From NCBI GenBank assembly GCA_039680605.1, contig JBDKTA010000033.1, forward strand, positions 98,960 to 162,959: a stretch of 64,000 nucleotides of DNA, read 5' to 3'. The stretch is from Planctomycetaceae bacterium. Lineage in GTDB: Bacteria > Planctomycetota > Phycisphaerae > SM23-33. Below, piece after piece: positions 33,235 through 41,998 of the stretch (the stretch's first letter is position 1; every line of letters starts with the position of its first letter). The translations under genes and the position numbers were made by a program. The notes under the pieces were generated by a model. The model did no database searches and was not told the DNA's origin. It worked only from the letters and a program-made list of their open reading frames with translations.

Positions 33235-34149
33235 TCACCTCAGCACCAGCACCAGCGCCAGCAGCGAGAGCACCACGGCCGCCAGAAGCAGTTGGGGCAC
33301 GCGCAGCATCCGCAGACGCGCCATGCCCGATTCCACCAGCCCTGCCGCCACGGCGATCGCGACCACGCCGGCGGCGCCCACCAACAGATCGCAGGCGGGC
33401 CAGGCGGTGCGGATCGGGATGGCGATGCTCGATAGCACCGCCGCGTACGCCCAGAGCTTCAGGGCCGCGCCGTATTGGATCGCCGCCAGGTCCGGACCGC
33501 CGTGATCGAGCACCATCACCTCGTGAACCATCGTCAGTTCCAGGTGCGTGTTCGGGTCGTCAAAGGGAATGCGGGAGTTTTCGGCCAGCAGCACGATGAA
33601 GACCGCTGCGGCCACCAGCAGCAGCGCCGCGGCCGCCAGAGGCGGCAGGGACGCCGGCGACAGCTCGGCCAGGATCGCACTGAGGGAGAGCTTGCCCGTC
33701 AGTGCCGCCAGCGACGCCAGCCCCAGCAGCATTGCCGGTTCGGCCAGGGCGGCGAACTGCACCTCGCGGCTGGCGCCCATGCCCTCGAACGCCGAGCCGG
33801 TGTCGAGAGCGGCCAGCACCGTTGCCAGTCGCATCAGCCCCAGCATGTACGCCAGGAGCACCAGGTCGCCACTGAAGGACGCCACCGCCGCAAGTCCGCC
33901 CAGCGGCACCACCAGCAGCGCGACGATCACCGCCGCCAGGCCCACCAGCGGGCCGGCGCGGAAGACCCACGTCGTGGTCTCGCTGTAGACGGCGCCTTTG
34001 CGCAGAAGCTTGGCCAGGTCATAGTACAACTGCAGCAGCGGCTGACCGGTCCGCCCGCCGATCTTGGCCTTGACGCGGTTGACGATGCCCAGCAGCAGCG
34101 GAGCGCCCGCCAGCGCCATCGCCAGATGAATCAGCGAGTAAAGCGTCAT
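33235..34149 (-). CDS. hyfC: HyfC/EchB/NuoH-like membrane subunit
   Basis: 304 residues from the ATG at 34149 (ATGA overlap with the upstream stop). Eight membrane spans. NuoH-family loops are recognisable: GRTGQPLLQLYYDLAKLLRKG, MGASREVQFAALAEPAMLLG and IPFDDPNTHLELTMVHEVMVLDHGGPDLA. These form the quinone-side/ion-channel connection between the hydrophilic arm and the antiporter subunits. Confidence 0.92.
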   Translation of the reverse strand: MTLYSLIHLAMALAGAPLLLGIVNRVKAKIGGRTGQPLLQLYYDLAKLLRKGAVYSETTTWVFRAGPLVGLAAVIVALLVVPLGGLAAVASFSGDLVLLAYMLGLMRLATVLAALDTGSAFEGMGASREVQFAALAEPAMLLGLASLAALTGKLSLSAILAELSPASLPPLAAAALLLVAAAVFIVLLAENSRIPFDDPNTHLELTMVHEVMVLDHGGPDLAAIQYGAALKLWAYAAVLSSIAIPIRTAWPACDLLVGAAGVVAIAVAAGLVESGMARLRMLRVPQLLLAAVVLSLLALVLVLR

Positions 34150-36089
34150 GGGCGGCCCCCCAGCTTCCATGCCAGCAGCACCAGCACCGTCAGGGCCACG
34201 TAGAGAACGTAAAGCTGGTTGCGCCCCTGCTGCACCCACTTGAGCCGCCCGCCCAGCCAGCCCACGGCCATGAACGCCGGCCGAAACGCCCGCCGCATGA
34301 ACGGGTCCTCGGTGCGAGTCTGGGCCGAGGCCGACTGCGGCAGCAGCCCCTGCGGGCGCTCGATCGTATCCTTCGTCCCCAGCAGCGCCCGGAACATCGC
34401 CACCAGCGGCATGGCAAACGACGACGCCGTGTACTGCATGCGCGCGTCCGGGGCAGCGTAACCGCAGTCCCACGTGACGCCCTTGGCCACGCTGCGGCCC
34501 TTAAGCACTCGCCGACGAAGCAGCGCCAGGACGATCACCAGCACGATGAAAGCCGCACCCGCCGCACTGATCCACCACAAGGCCTGCAATGCCTCCGGCG
34601 GACGCGGAGCCGCGGCCAGTCCCAGCACACTACCACGCAGCGAAGCGACTATCAGCGGCTGGCACAATCCCATCACCACGCACAGCCCCGCCAGAATGAT
34701 CATCGGCACGCGCATCGACGCCGGCGCTTCGTGCGCGGCCGCCGCCTCTTCGCTGCGGGGCGAGCCCAGAAACACGATCCCGAACGCCTTGGCAAAGCAC
34801 GCCACCGCAAGCCCGCCGATCATTGCCAGCGAACCGATTGCCGCCACGGCCGCCCACGCCACGCCGCCTTCCAGCGCCGACAGCGAAGCGACGTAGAGGC
34901 AGAACTCGCCCACGAACCCGTTCAGCGGCGGCAGCCCGCAAATCGCTGCCGAGGCGATCAAGAACATCGTGGCCGTCGTGCCCATGCGTTTCATCAAACC
35001 GCCCAAGCGGTTGATCTCACGCGTGCCTGTGGCGTGCAGCACGGCCCCGGCCCCCATGAACAGCAGCGACTTGAACATCGCGTGATTAAGCACATGCAGC
35101 AGCGCGCCCGCAAAGCCAAGCACGGCCATCGTGTCATTGCCGCTGCTGCGGCCGATCAGGCCGATGCCGATGCCCAGCGTGATGATCCCGACGTTCTCGA
35201 CGCTCGAATACGCCAGCAGGCGCTTGAGATCGTTTTGCGCCAACGCCAGCAGAATGCCCATCACGCCCGAGACCGCCCCGACAGCCACCAGCGTAACGCC
35301 CCACCACATCGGCGGCGGACCGAGGACCTCAAGCATCCGCAGCAGACCGTAGATGCCCGTCTTGCTCATCACGCCGCTCATAACCGCCGTCACGTGCGAC
35401 GGGGCAGCGGGATAGGTTTCGGGCAACCACGCGTGCAGCGGCAGGAATCCGGCCTTGGTGCCAAAGCCGATCACCGCCAGCAGAAAGATCACACCCGCGC
35501 CGGCCGCGTGCGGGTCCATCGCGTCGAACTCCATAGAGCCGCCGCGCCCGCAGAGCAGGAACATCACCAGCAGAAACGCCGTCCCCAGGTGCGTGGCGAC
35601 CAGATACGTCCACCCCGCCCGCACCACCTCCGGGCGATGGTGGTCGAACATCACCAGCAGGAACGACGTCAGCGACATCGCCTCCCACGCCACCAGAAAC
35701 AGCACCGCGTTGCGCGCCGTCACCACGACCCCCAAGGACGCAAACAGCAGCAAATAAAAACACCAGCACGAGCCCAGGTGCGCCCGCCCGGGCCGCAGGT
35801 AGCCACTGGCGTACACCCCCGCCAAGGCGCAGACCAAGCTGATCAAAGACAGGAACAGACCGCTCAGACCGTCCATCGCCACGTGGAGCGAGCCCATCGG
35901 CACGCTCCAGGGAAGGTTCAAATCCCACTGCTGGCCGATGAAGCCCGCTATCCCGCAAACCAGACCCGCTGCCCCGGCGATTACCGCCACAGCCGCGCCG
36001 ACAGTGTTGGCCGATGCGCGACGGCCCAGGAAAAGGCATATCGGCGCCCCCGCCGCCAGCACTGCCATGAAGATGATGTAGATAACCAT
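34146..36089 (-). CDS. hyfB: Large antiporter-like membrane subunit (HyfB/NuoL type)
   Basis: 647 residues from the ATG at 36089. Earlier in-frame starts lie inside the regulator gene. About 16 spans. Motifs: FLVAWEAMSLTSFLLVMFDHH with the conserved Glu, GFGTKAGFLPLHAWLPETYPAAPSHVTAVMSGVMSKTGIYGLLR with its Lys residues, LLAYSSVENVGIITLG, and LLHVLNHAMFKSLLFMGAGAVLHATGTREINRLGGLMKRM. A long C-terminal extension (KGVTWDCGYAAPDARMQYTASSF) is characteristic of HyfB proteins and not of NuoL. Ten bases separate it from the HTH-EIIA gene. Confidence 0.92.
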   Translation of the reverse strand: MVIYIIFMAVLAAGAPICLFLGRRASANTVGAAVAVIAGAAGLVCGIAGFIGQQWDLNLPWSVPMGSLHVAMDGLSGLFLSLISLVCALAGVYASGYLRPGRAHLGSCWCFYLLLFASLGVVVTARNAVLFLVAWEAMSLTSFLLVMFDHHRPEVVRAGWTYLVATHLGTAFLLVMFLLCGRGGSMEFDAMDPHAAGAGVIFLLAVIGFGTKAGFLPLHAWLPETYPAAPSHVTAVMSGVMSKTGIYGLLRMLEVLGPPPMWWGVTLVAVGAVSGVMGILLALAQNDLKRLLAYSSVENVGIITLGIGIGLIGRSSGNDTMAVLGFAGALLHVLNHAMFKSLLFMGAGAVLHATGTREINRLGGLMKRMGTTATMFLIASAAICGLPPLNGFVGEFCLYVASLSALEGGVAWAAVAAIGSLAMIGGLAVACFAKAFGIVFLGSPRSEEAAAAHEAPASMRVPMIILAGLCVVMGLCQPLIVASLRGSVLGLAAAPRPPEALQALWWISAAGAAFIVLVIVLALLRRRVLKGRSVAKGVTWDCGYAAPDARMQYTASSFAMPLVAMFRALLGTKDTIERPQGLLPQSASAQTRTEDPFMRRAFRPAFMAVGWLGGRLKWVQQGRNQLYVLYVALTVLVLLAWKLGGRP

Positions 36090-36099
36090 CGTGTCGCCT

Positions 36100-36792
36100 C
36101 TACGCATCCACTGCGGCGACGGCCGATGGGTCGCTCTTTTCCAGCAGCGACGCCTGGAGCAAAAGCTCGTCGCGCGAGGCGCAATCCCTGACCGCCTGGG
36201 CAAAGGCCCCCTCGCGCAGACTGAACGACAGCTTCGACAGCAGGCTCAGATGCGCCTTGATGGTCGGGCTGACGATCGTGAACAGCGTATGGACCGGCTT
36301 GTGGTCGATCGCCCCGAAGTCCACCGGCGTCTCCAGGAAGCACAGCGAGATCATCGGCCGCGGGATGTGCATCACGATCGGGTTGCGCACGTGCGGGATC
36401 GCCAGCCCCTCGCCGATGCCTGTCGAGCCCAGCGACTCGCGGGCCAGCAGCACCTGCAGCAGGAACTCGCGGTCGACATCTTCGCCCAGGGGCATGATCT
36501 CGACGACGCTGCGAAGCACCGCCGTCTTGTCCGAACCGCCCACGCGGTAGAACACCCCGCCGGCCCTTAGCGCCTCGTGCAGGCTGGGTATGTCGCCGCC
36601 CTCATCCTCTCTAAGGATGTCCGGCGAGACGCCCAGCCGCTGCGACGTGGCCCACTCCAGCAGCTCGGCGCGGCTGAAGCGGTGTTGGTCTCCGACGCGA
36701 TACGCCGGAAGCTTTCGCTGCGAAATCCAGCGATAGATCGTCTTTTCCGATACGCTCAACAGCGCGGCAGCGTCTCGTACGCCTAGTTTCAT
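36100..36792 (-). CDS. HTH (excisionase-like) + PTS EIIA (PtsN-like) regulator
   Basis: 230 residues from the ATG at 36792 with AAAAGGATGCACC upstream. Residues 1-55 are a winged HTH of the excisionase/helix-turn-helix-17 type (VRDAAALLSVSEKTIYRWISQRKLPAYRVGDQHRFSRAELLEWA). Residues about 70-220 are a PTS EIIA-type 2 domain like PtsN, with the phospho-accepting His in STGIGEGLAIPHVRNPIV. It heads the Ehr-type operon, so it may sense phospho-transfer status and control that operon. No other PTS gene is in the window. Three TGGACA repeats lie in front of it. Confidence 0.87.
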   Translation of the reverse strand: MKLGVRDAAALLSVSEKTIYRWISQRKLPAYRVGDQHRFSRAELLEWATSQRLGVSPDILREDEGGDIPSLHEALRAGGVFYRVGGSDKTAVLRSVVEIMPLGEDVDREFLLQVLLARESLGSTGIGEGLAIPHVRNPIVMHIPRPMISLCFLETPVDFGAIDHKPVHTLFTIVSPTIKAHLSLLSKLSFSLREGAFAQAVRDCASRDELLLQASLLEKSDPSAVAAVDA

Positions 36793-36816
36793 GGTGCATC
36801 CTTTTGTCCCGAACGT

Positions 36817-36870
36817 TGGACATTCCTGGACAAGGTTGGACAATTTACCACCTAAATTAAAGCCAGTCAA
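36817..36870 (-). promoter_or_regulatory. Predicted Ehr-operon promoter with three 10-bp-spaced TGGACA repeats
   Basis: On the minus strand, TTGACT (36865-36870) and TAAATT (36842-36847) are separated by exactly 17 bases, a sigma-70-like arrangement. Immediately downstream, TGTCCA (plus strand TGGACA) occurs at 36837-36842, 36827-36832 and 36817-36822, each exactly 10 bases apart, so all face one side of the helix and would cover the start site. This looks like a repressor operator. The obvious candidate binder is the HTH-EIIA protein it precedes. Confidence 0.6.
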
Positions 36871-36905
36871 GAATGTGGAATCGAAAAAGTGGCACAGTCC
36901 TTCTG

Positions 36906-38897
36906 TCAATGCCGCGAGCAGCAGGGGCAGGTGCCGCGGTGTTCCTTCTTGCGCGGACCAATCCGGGCGAAGGGGATCGGCTCAAAGCCACTCAGGTGGT
37001 TGAAGACCGGCGCGTCGGCCCTGAGGCACAGGTCGCGATTTTCGGCATCCACAAAGCCTGGATCGGCGTCGGTTGCCCAGTTGTCCGAGACATCGGAGAC
37101 CTGCGTGAACTCCTTGGCCACCCAGATCGGCGCCGTCTTGTACAGCACGTTATTGCGGAAGACGTTGTGCTTAGGCCAAGCCGGCTCGTCATCGAGGATC
37201 CTGGCCAGCAGCGGGAATCGCGTCGACCACGGCGGCGTCGTATGCGGGACCGTCGCGAGGTTGTTCCGCAGGTCGTTGCCTTCCTCGGCAAAGTGCGGCG
37301 TCCAGTTCAGCGCGCGGCTGTCGAGCTGCGTATGCACCGGGCAGTCTGCCACGATGTTGTTGGTCAGCACGTTTTGCCGCCCGCCGCCGATGAGAAAGCC
37401 GCGCTGCACCTTGTAGATGATGTTGCCGTGGATGGTCACGCCGCCGCCCAGGTCGTCGACATAGATCGCCACCGCCCCGACCGGGCCCAGGCCGCTGATA
37501 TCATGCACGAAGTTGTACCGCACGATGCATCCGCCCATCGCCCAGTCGCGGCCGGTGCCGATGACGCCCACGTCGCCGGTCTCGCCGCAGACGGAGTGAA
37601 TCTCGTTGTACTCGATGATCAGATCGTTGCCGTGGTACTGCACGACCGTGTGCGGACCGTCGTGCAGAAGATTGTGCGCCGCCCGCATCCCCACGCCGCG
37701 GATCTGGATCGCCGGGGCGTAAGTCCGCTGCAGGCGGCTGAAATGGTGCATATGGCAGTTGGTGATCTGATGCCCTGCCGGCGTGAGAGTCCGGCGGTCG
37801 CCGGCGACGGCGTGCATGCCGAACGTGCCGGTGTACGAAATTTCGCAGCCGTCGACGTGATGGTCGACTCCGCCGCCGACTTGCACCCCGCTGTGGCCGA
37901 CGTTGCGGATCGTGCATTCGCTGATCGCCACGCCCCGCCCGCCGACGATCTCGACGCCGTGGCCGCGACCACCTTCGATCGTCAGGCCCTCCAGACGCAC
38001 GTGACTGACGGCGTGCAGCGAGACGATCGGCGCCTTGAGCGTCGAGAGCACGCACGAGCCTTCGCCGAAGGGACCAGCGGGGTAGAAATAGAGCAGCCCG
38101 CGCCGCGCGTCGAGGTAGTACTCGCCGGGGGCGGAGAGTTCTTCCAGCAGATTGTGTACGAAGTACCGCCGATGGCCGTCAGAGTTGAAGCCGTACGTCG
38201 TCGGGGCAGCGAAGCGGATGATGCGGTTTTGCGTGTCGATGGACTCGATGCGCATCGTGTCGTAGGACCAGTCGTAGCACCAGTACCCGCTGGCCCAGAC
38301 GCCTTCGTCGAGCTTCCAGCGGCAGGGCCGCTCCCCCTCGTACACGAAACCGCCGGGCTTTGCCGGCCGACCCGGCATGCGCGTGTCGTCCTCGGGATCG
38401 ACCACCTTGACGATCTTCGACCACCCCTCCTTGGGCCACCGCGCCACCACGGCCGGCGCGCCGTCGACAAACAGTTCCATCGCTCCAAACGCCCCTTGGG
38501 AGTAATCCGCCCAGGGCTCGATGCCGCCCACGCCCAGCGCGCCCAGGTCCGCCACCAGCACGTGCGGCGCTGCCGCCGGCTCCAGCCTCGCCAGCGTCCG
38601 CGGATCGGACACCGGCTTGAACGCCGCCGGCGGAATCACCACCCCGCCCACCAGCCGCGCCGTCTCGCCCTCATACGAGCGATAGGTCACCGGCGCGTCA
38701 GCCGTCCCTGAATCGTCAGCCGTCAGTGAAAAAGACTCGCCAAGGCAGTAAATCCCCCCTCGCAGGAACACGCACGTCCCGCCAGGCTGCTTGAGCTGCC
38801 GCACAGCCGCGGCAGCGCGAGCAAGAGTGGCAAACGGCGACTCGATCGTTCCAGAGTTGGCATCATTGCCAGCAGGTGAAACAAAGAAAGCGGTCAT
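36906..38897 (-). CDS. Right-handed parallel beta-helix protein
   Basis: 663 residues with AAAGGATACAGGT before the ATG. MTAFFVSPAGNDANSGTI followed by SPFATLARAAAAVRQL is the DUF1565-type opening of parallel beta-helix proteins. From about residue 310 there are repeated coils of the form VRLEGLTIEGGRGHGVEIVGG, VAISECTIRNVGHSGVQVGGG and IIEYNEIHSVCGETGDVG. Such folds occur in polysaccharide lyases and glycoside hydrolases. No signal peptide is evident, which is unusual. The C-terminus GTCPCCSRH is Cys-rich. Catalytic residues were not identified. Confidence 0.8.
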   Translation of the reverse strand: MTAFFVSPAGNDANSGTIESPFATLARAAAAVRQLKQPGGTCVFLRGGIYCLGESFSLTADDSGTADAPVTYRSYEGETARLVGGVVIPPAAFKPVSDPRTLARLEPAAAPHVLVADLGALGVGGIEPWADYSQGAFGAMELFVDGAPAVVARWPKEGWSKIVKVVDPEDDTRMPGRPAKPGGFVYEGERPCRWKLDEGVWASGYWCYDWSYDTMRIESIDTQNRIIRFAAPTTYGFNSDGHRRYFVHNLLEELSAPGEYYLDARRGLLYFYPAGPFGEGSCVLSTLKAPIVSLHAVSHVRLEGLTIEGGRGHGVEIVGGRGVAISECTIRNVGHSGVQVGGGVDHHVDGCEISYTGTFGMHAVAGDRRTLTPAGHQITNCHMHHFSRLQRTYAPAIQIRGVGMRAAHNLLHDGPHTVVQYHGNDLIIEYNEIHSVCGETGDVGVIGTGRDWAMGGCIVRYNFVHDISGLGPVGAVAIYVDDLGGGVTIHGNIIYKVQRGFLIGGGRQNVLTNNIVADCPVHTQLDSRALNWTPHFAEEGNDLRNNLATVPHTTPPWSTRFPLLARILDDEPAWPKHNVFRNNVLYKTAPIWVAKEFTQVSDVSDNWATDADPGFVDAENRDLCLRADAPVFNHLSGFEPIPFARIGPRKKEHRGTCPCCSRH

Positions 38898-39060
38898 ACC
38901 TGTATCCTTTCAAGAATCCTGAGGGCCTCCAAGGCTGCAGCCCGGGCGCCGGCAGATTATACCACCCCCTTGGCTGGCTGCTGTTTTTGCCCGACAATAA
39001 CGGATCGCCTGTGTCACCGTGGAGCCATGGTCCCTTAAGACGGCCGTGGCTGTCTTCCTG

Positions 39061-39079
39061 CGCGCACAACGGAGTTGTG
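39061..39079. repeat. GCACAAC-GGA-GTTGTGC palindrome
   Basis: CGCACAAC GGA GTTGTGCG, 55 bases before the start of the next gene; third member of the family at 8093 and 22078. The interval 38898-39133 otherwise shows no gene. Confidence 0.85.
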
Positions 39080-39133
39080 CGATACGCGAGGCGGCGTGGC
39101 GGGTTTATCATGTCCAGCGAAAGGATTTTCAAC

Positions 39134-40672
39134 ATGAAGAGCATGATCGTGATTTGCGTGATTGCGGCGATGGCGACGGCGGCGGTGGCGGCTGACGCTG
39201 CGGCGCCGACGAGCCCGGGCAACACCGCGCCTTGGAGCGAGAAGAACTTCGTCAACCCACCGCTGAAGTGCATGGAGCGGTATCTGCGGTTTGACGCGTT
39301 CCCGATAGCGGCTTGGTGCTTCCACGGCGACCGGCAGAAGGACCCCAAACGCCGCCAGCCGTACGACGAGTCGTACTGCGAACGGGCCAAGGCCGCCGGG
39401 TTCACCGTTTTGATCGACGACGACCGGATGCTCGAGCCTTGCCTCAAGACGAACATGCGGTTGATCGTCCCGACGTTCCGCGTCACGCCCGAGCATCTGG
39501 CAGAACGGTTCTTCAACAAGGCCGGCGTCGGCGACCATCCGGCGCTGCTGGGCTTCGTCATGGACGACGACTGCGAGGGATATCGCGGACAAGTGATGCG
39601 CACCGCGACCGCGCTGAAAGGCACCCACCCGCACCTGGCGGCGTTCATCTCGAAGTATCCCACCGCCAACCCGCGCAACGACACCGACTGCCGCATCCTG
39701 GCGACCATGAACTACCAGTTCATGAAGGGCAAGGGCGGCGCCTGGTCGCGCATCCGCTACTACGCCGAAATGGAGTACGAGCGGGAAGTCTGCAACAAGG
39801 GCAGCCTGGCGATGTGGCCGATCATCTTCGGTCACTCCTACAGCGAGCATCGCTTCAGCATCACGGCCGGCCTGGCGTACGGCGCCCAGGGATTCATCTA
39901 CTTCGCCTACCTGCCCCACAAGCTGCAGTGGATGATCCCCGAACGCCTCGACTTCCACAAGAACTCCGGCGACATCCAGAACTACGCGTGGAAAGTGGTC
40001 GGCCGCCATCTCTGGGGCACGCGAAGCCTGGGCGTGTACCACACCGACTTCCAGGGAGATACTCACAAGAGCGCCCTGAAGTGCGGGCCGGATCAACCCA
40101 TCCGCGAGATGGACGATGCCCTTTTTGCCGGCGTACACGTCGTCGAGAGCCGCATGGGCGCCAAGGATGCCAAGACCAACCCGGACTACGTCATGGTCGG
40201 CGACAAACGCGCCATCCGCGTGGGCGACGACCCGCCGCTGCGGAAGACCTGGGTGGCGTTGGGCCAGACGATCCCACTGGTCGAGATTCTCGACCGCGAC
40301 GCCATGGACCCCAAGGCCCCGCGCAAGTTCTGCCCCGGACGCTACGTGGCCGTGGAACTCAAAGGCGGCGACGGCGTCCTCCTGCGGGCTAACCCCGCCG
40401 ACATCGACAAGGCCCTGGGCGCCGATGCCGCCAAGGCCCTGCTCGCCTTCGCCGCTGAACTGGCCAAAGTCAACGCCGGCGACGCCAAGGCCTGCGACGC
40501 CGCCAAGGCCCAGTCGCAGAAAGTCCAAGCCGCCCTCACCGCGGCTGTGACCGACAAGAAGATCGAATCCGCCCAGCGCGACGCGGTCATGAAGTGCATC
40601 ACGGCGGCGATCGAAGGGCTGCGGACGCCCCCGGCGCCGGCACCGGCGCCCCAGGCGAAGAAGCAGGGATAG
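39134..40672 (+). CDS. Secreted protein of unknown function, TIM-barrel glycosidase-like
   Basis: 512 residues from the ATG at 39134 with GAAAGGA nine bases upstream; a start at 38876 would run through a palindrome and is rejected. Signal peptide ends near AAVAAD. Residues about 45-330 look like a TIM barrel of the kind seen in Planctomycete beta-galactosidase-like proteins (PLKCMERYLRFDAFPIAAWCFHGD, LIVPTFRVTPEHLAERFF, LLGFVMDDDCEGYRG, HSYSEHRFSITAGLAYGAQGFIYFAYLPH). DDDCE could provide acidic catalytic residues. The C-terminal 130 residues are Ala/Lys-rich, ending in a Pro-Ala linker. No definite family was recognised. Confidence 0.6.
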   Translation: MKSMIVICVIAAMATAAVAADAAAPTSPGNTAPWSEKNFVNPPLKCMERYLRFDAFPIAAWCFHGDRQKDPKRRQPYDESYCERAKAAGFTVLIDDDRMLEPCLKTNMRLIVPTFRVTPEHLAERFFNKAGVGDHPALLGFVMDDDCEGYRGQVMRTATALKGTHPHLAAFISKYPTANPRNDTDCRILATMNYQFMKGKGGAWSRIRYYAEMEYEREVCNKGSLAMWPIIFGHSYSEHRFSITAGLAYGAQGFIYFAYLPHKLQWMIPERLDFHKNSGDIQNYAWKVVGRHLWGTRSLGVYHTDFQGDTHKSALKCGPDQPIREMDDALFAGVHVVESRMGAKDAKTNPDYVMVGDKRAIRVGDDPPLRKTWVALGQTIPLVEILDRDAMDPKAPRKFCPGRYVAVELKGGDGVLLRANPADIDKALGADAAKALLAFAAELAKVNAGDAKACDAAKAQSQKVQAALTAAVTDKKIESAQRDAVMKCITAAIEGLRTPPAPAPAPQAKKQG

Positions 40673-40678
40673 CCCGCG

Positions 40679-41794
40679 TTACAGGATCAACATCGCGTCG
40701 CCGTAAGAGAAGAAGCGGTACTTCTCCCGCACGGCTTGCTGATACGCCTGGCGGATCATCCCCACGCCGTCGGTCGAGCCGGGGCTGCAGAATGCCGCCA
40801 CCAGCATCAGCAGCGTGCTGCGGGGGAGATGAAAGTTCGTGATCAGCGCGTCGACGGCGCGAAACACGGCTGGCGGATAGATGAAGATGTCCGTCCATCC
40901 GCTGCCGCTGACGAAAAGGGGGCATGGGGCGGCCTGTCGGGCTGAACTCTCGCCCGCACCCCCCGCCGCGTTGGCTGACGCGATCGTCTCCAGCACGCGG
41001 ACGGAGGTGGTGCCCACGGCCACGATGCGTCCGCCAGCGGCGCGGGCGGCGTTGAGCCGTTCGGCGGCGGGGGCGGAAAGCTCGTACCACTCGCTGTGCA
41101 TCTGGTGGTCGGCGAGGCGGTCGGCCTTGACCGGGGCAAAGGTGCCCACGCCCACGTGCAGCGTCACGCGGACGACGTCGACGCCCATGCCGGCCAACTC
41201 GGCCAGAAGCTCCTGCGTGAAGTGCAGCCCCGCCGTCGGGGCGGCCACCGCGCCGTCGCGGCGGGCATAGACGGTCTGGTACCGCAGGCGGTCCTGCTGG
41301 TCGTCGCAGCGGCCGTCGCGGCGAATGTACGGGGGCAAGGGAACCGTCCCGGCGCGGGCGAGGATTCCGCCGGCGGCCTCAGACGTGGACGTGGCGACCT
41401 GCCAGTGTCCCTGCCCGAGGTTGCGTTGGAGCGTCAGCGAAATATCTTCGGCGTTTTCCAGAACAAGAACCTCGCCGATGCGGCATCGCCCGGCGCCTTT
41501 AAGGAGCACTTGCCACTGCCGGGGCTGGCTCTGGTGGAGAAAGAGCCCCTCGATGCGCCCCCGCGACGCGCGGCGGCAGAAGAACCGCGCCGCCAGCACG
41601 CGCGTGTCGTTGACCACCAGCACGTCGCCGCGACGAAGGAATCGCGGCAGATCGGCAAAGCTACAGCCGCTGAGGCCGCCCCGCGGGCGGTCGAGCACCA
41701 TCATGCGCGACTGCCCCCTCTGCGGCGGGGGAAACTGCGCGATCAGATCGGGCGGCAGAGCGTAGTCGAAATCATTTGTACAGAGCGCTTCCAC
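40679..41794 (-). CDS. queA: S-adenosylmethionine:tRNA ribosyltransferase-isomerase
   Basis: 371 residues starting at GTG (41794). Family motifs: DYALPPDLIAQFPPPQRGQSRMMVLDR, FLRRGDVLVVNDTRVLAARF, VAAPTAGLHFTQELLAEL, VGVGTFAPVKADRLADHQMHSEWY, GTTSVRVLE and LITNFHLPRSTLLMLVAAF, plus YGDAMLI at the end. QueA transfers the ribosyl part of SAM to preQ1 in tRNA, making epoxyqueuosine. No other queuosine gene is in the window, and no preQ1 riboswitch was recognised in its leader. Confidence 0.95.
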   Translation of the reverse strand: MEALCTNDFDYALPPDLIAQFPPPQRGQSRMMVLDRPRGGLSGCSFADLPRFLRRGDVLVVNDTRVLAARFFCRRASRGRIEGLFLHQSQPRQWQVLLKGAGRCRIGEVLVLENAEDISLTLQRNLGQGHWQVATSTSEAAGGILARAGTVPLPPYIRRDGRCDDQQDRLRYQTVYARRDGAVAAPTAGLHFTQELLAELAGMGVDVVRVTLHVGVGTFAPVKADRLADHQMHSEWYELSAPAAERLNAARAAGGRIVAVGTTSVRVLETIASANAAGGAGESSARQAAPCPLFVSGSGWTDIFIYPPAVFRAVDALITNFHLPRSTLLMLVAAFCSPGSTDGVGMIRQAYQQAVREKYRFFSYGDAMLIL

Positions 41795-41998
41795 AGGTGA
41801 TTTACCTAGGTGTTTCCTAGGTGCTTTCTCCTATCATTTCCCAAATCTCCTAACAGCGACCGCAACAGTCTACCTTGCGGTAACTTTTTAACAACTAGAA
41901 GGTTACCATCTTCGTCCAACGCTTATCCACAAATTGTTCACAGCCGCGGCCTAGTCATCCGATAGAAGCTAGGGCGCCCTTGTTGGCAGGTTTCTTTA
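41795..41998. promoter_or_regulatory. Divergent, AT-richer intergenic region with DnaA-box-like sites
   Basis: TTATCCACA (41924-41932) is an exact match to the DnaA-box consensus and TTGTTCACA (41935-41943) follows 11 bases later with one mismatch. Other features are two CCTAGG palindromes within ACCTAGGTG/TCCTAGGTG (41804-41823), and GGTAAC/GTTACC arms around 41880-41910. The stretch is visibly poorer in GC than its surroundings. It also serves as promoter region for queA (left) and the 72-residue gene (right). Confidence 0.4.

Noticed and set aside
36888..36905. Sigma-54-like promoter (TGGCAC on the plus strand)
   Set aside because: The second half is TTCT in place of TTGC, and the only downstream coding sequence on that strand is the antisense of the beta-helix gene.
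38876..39133. Longer start for the secreted gene at 39134
   Set aside because: It would place a palindromic repeat inside the N-terminus and hide the clear signal peptide that starts at 39134.
41795..41990. preQ1 riboswitch before queA
   Set aside because: The leader has hairpins and repeats but no recognisable preQ1 aptamer core, so none is claimed.
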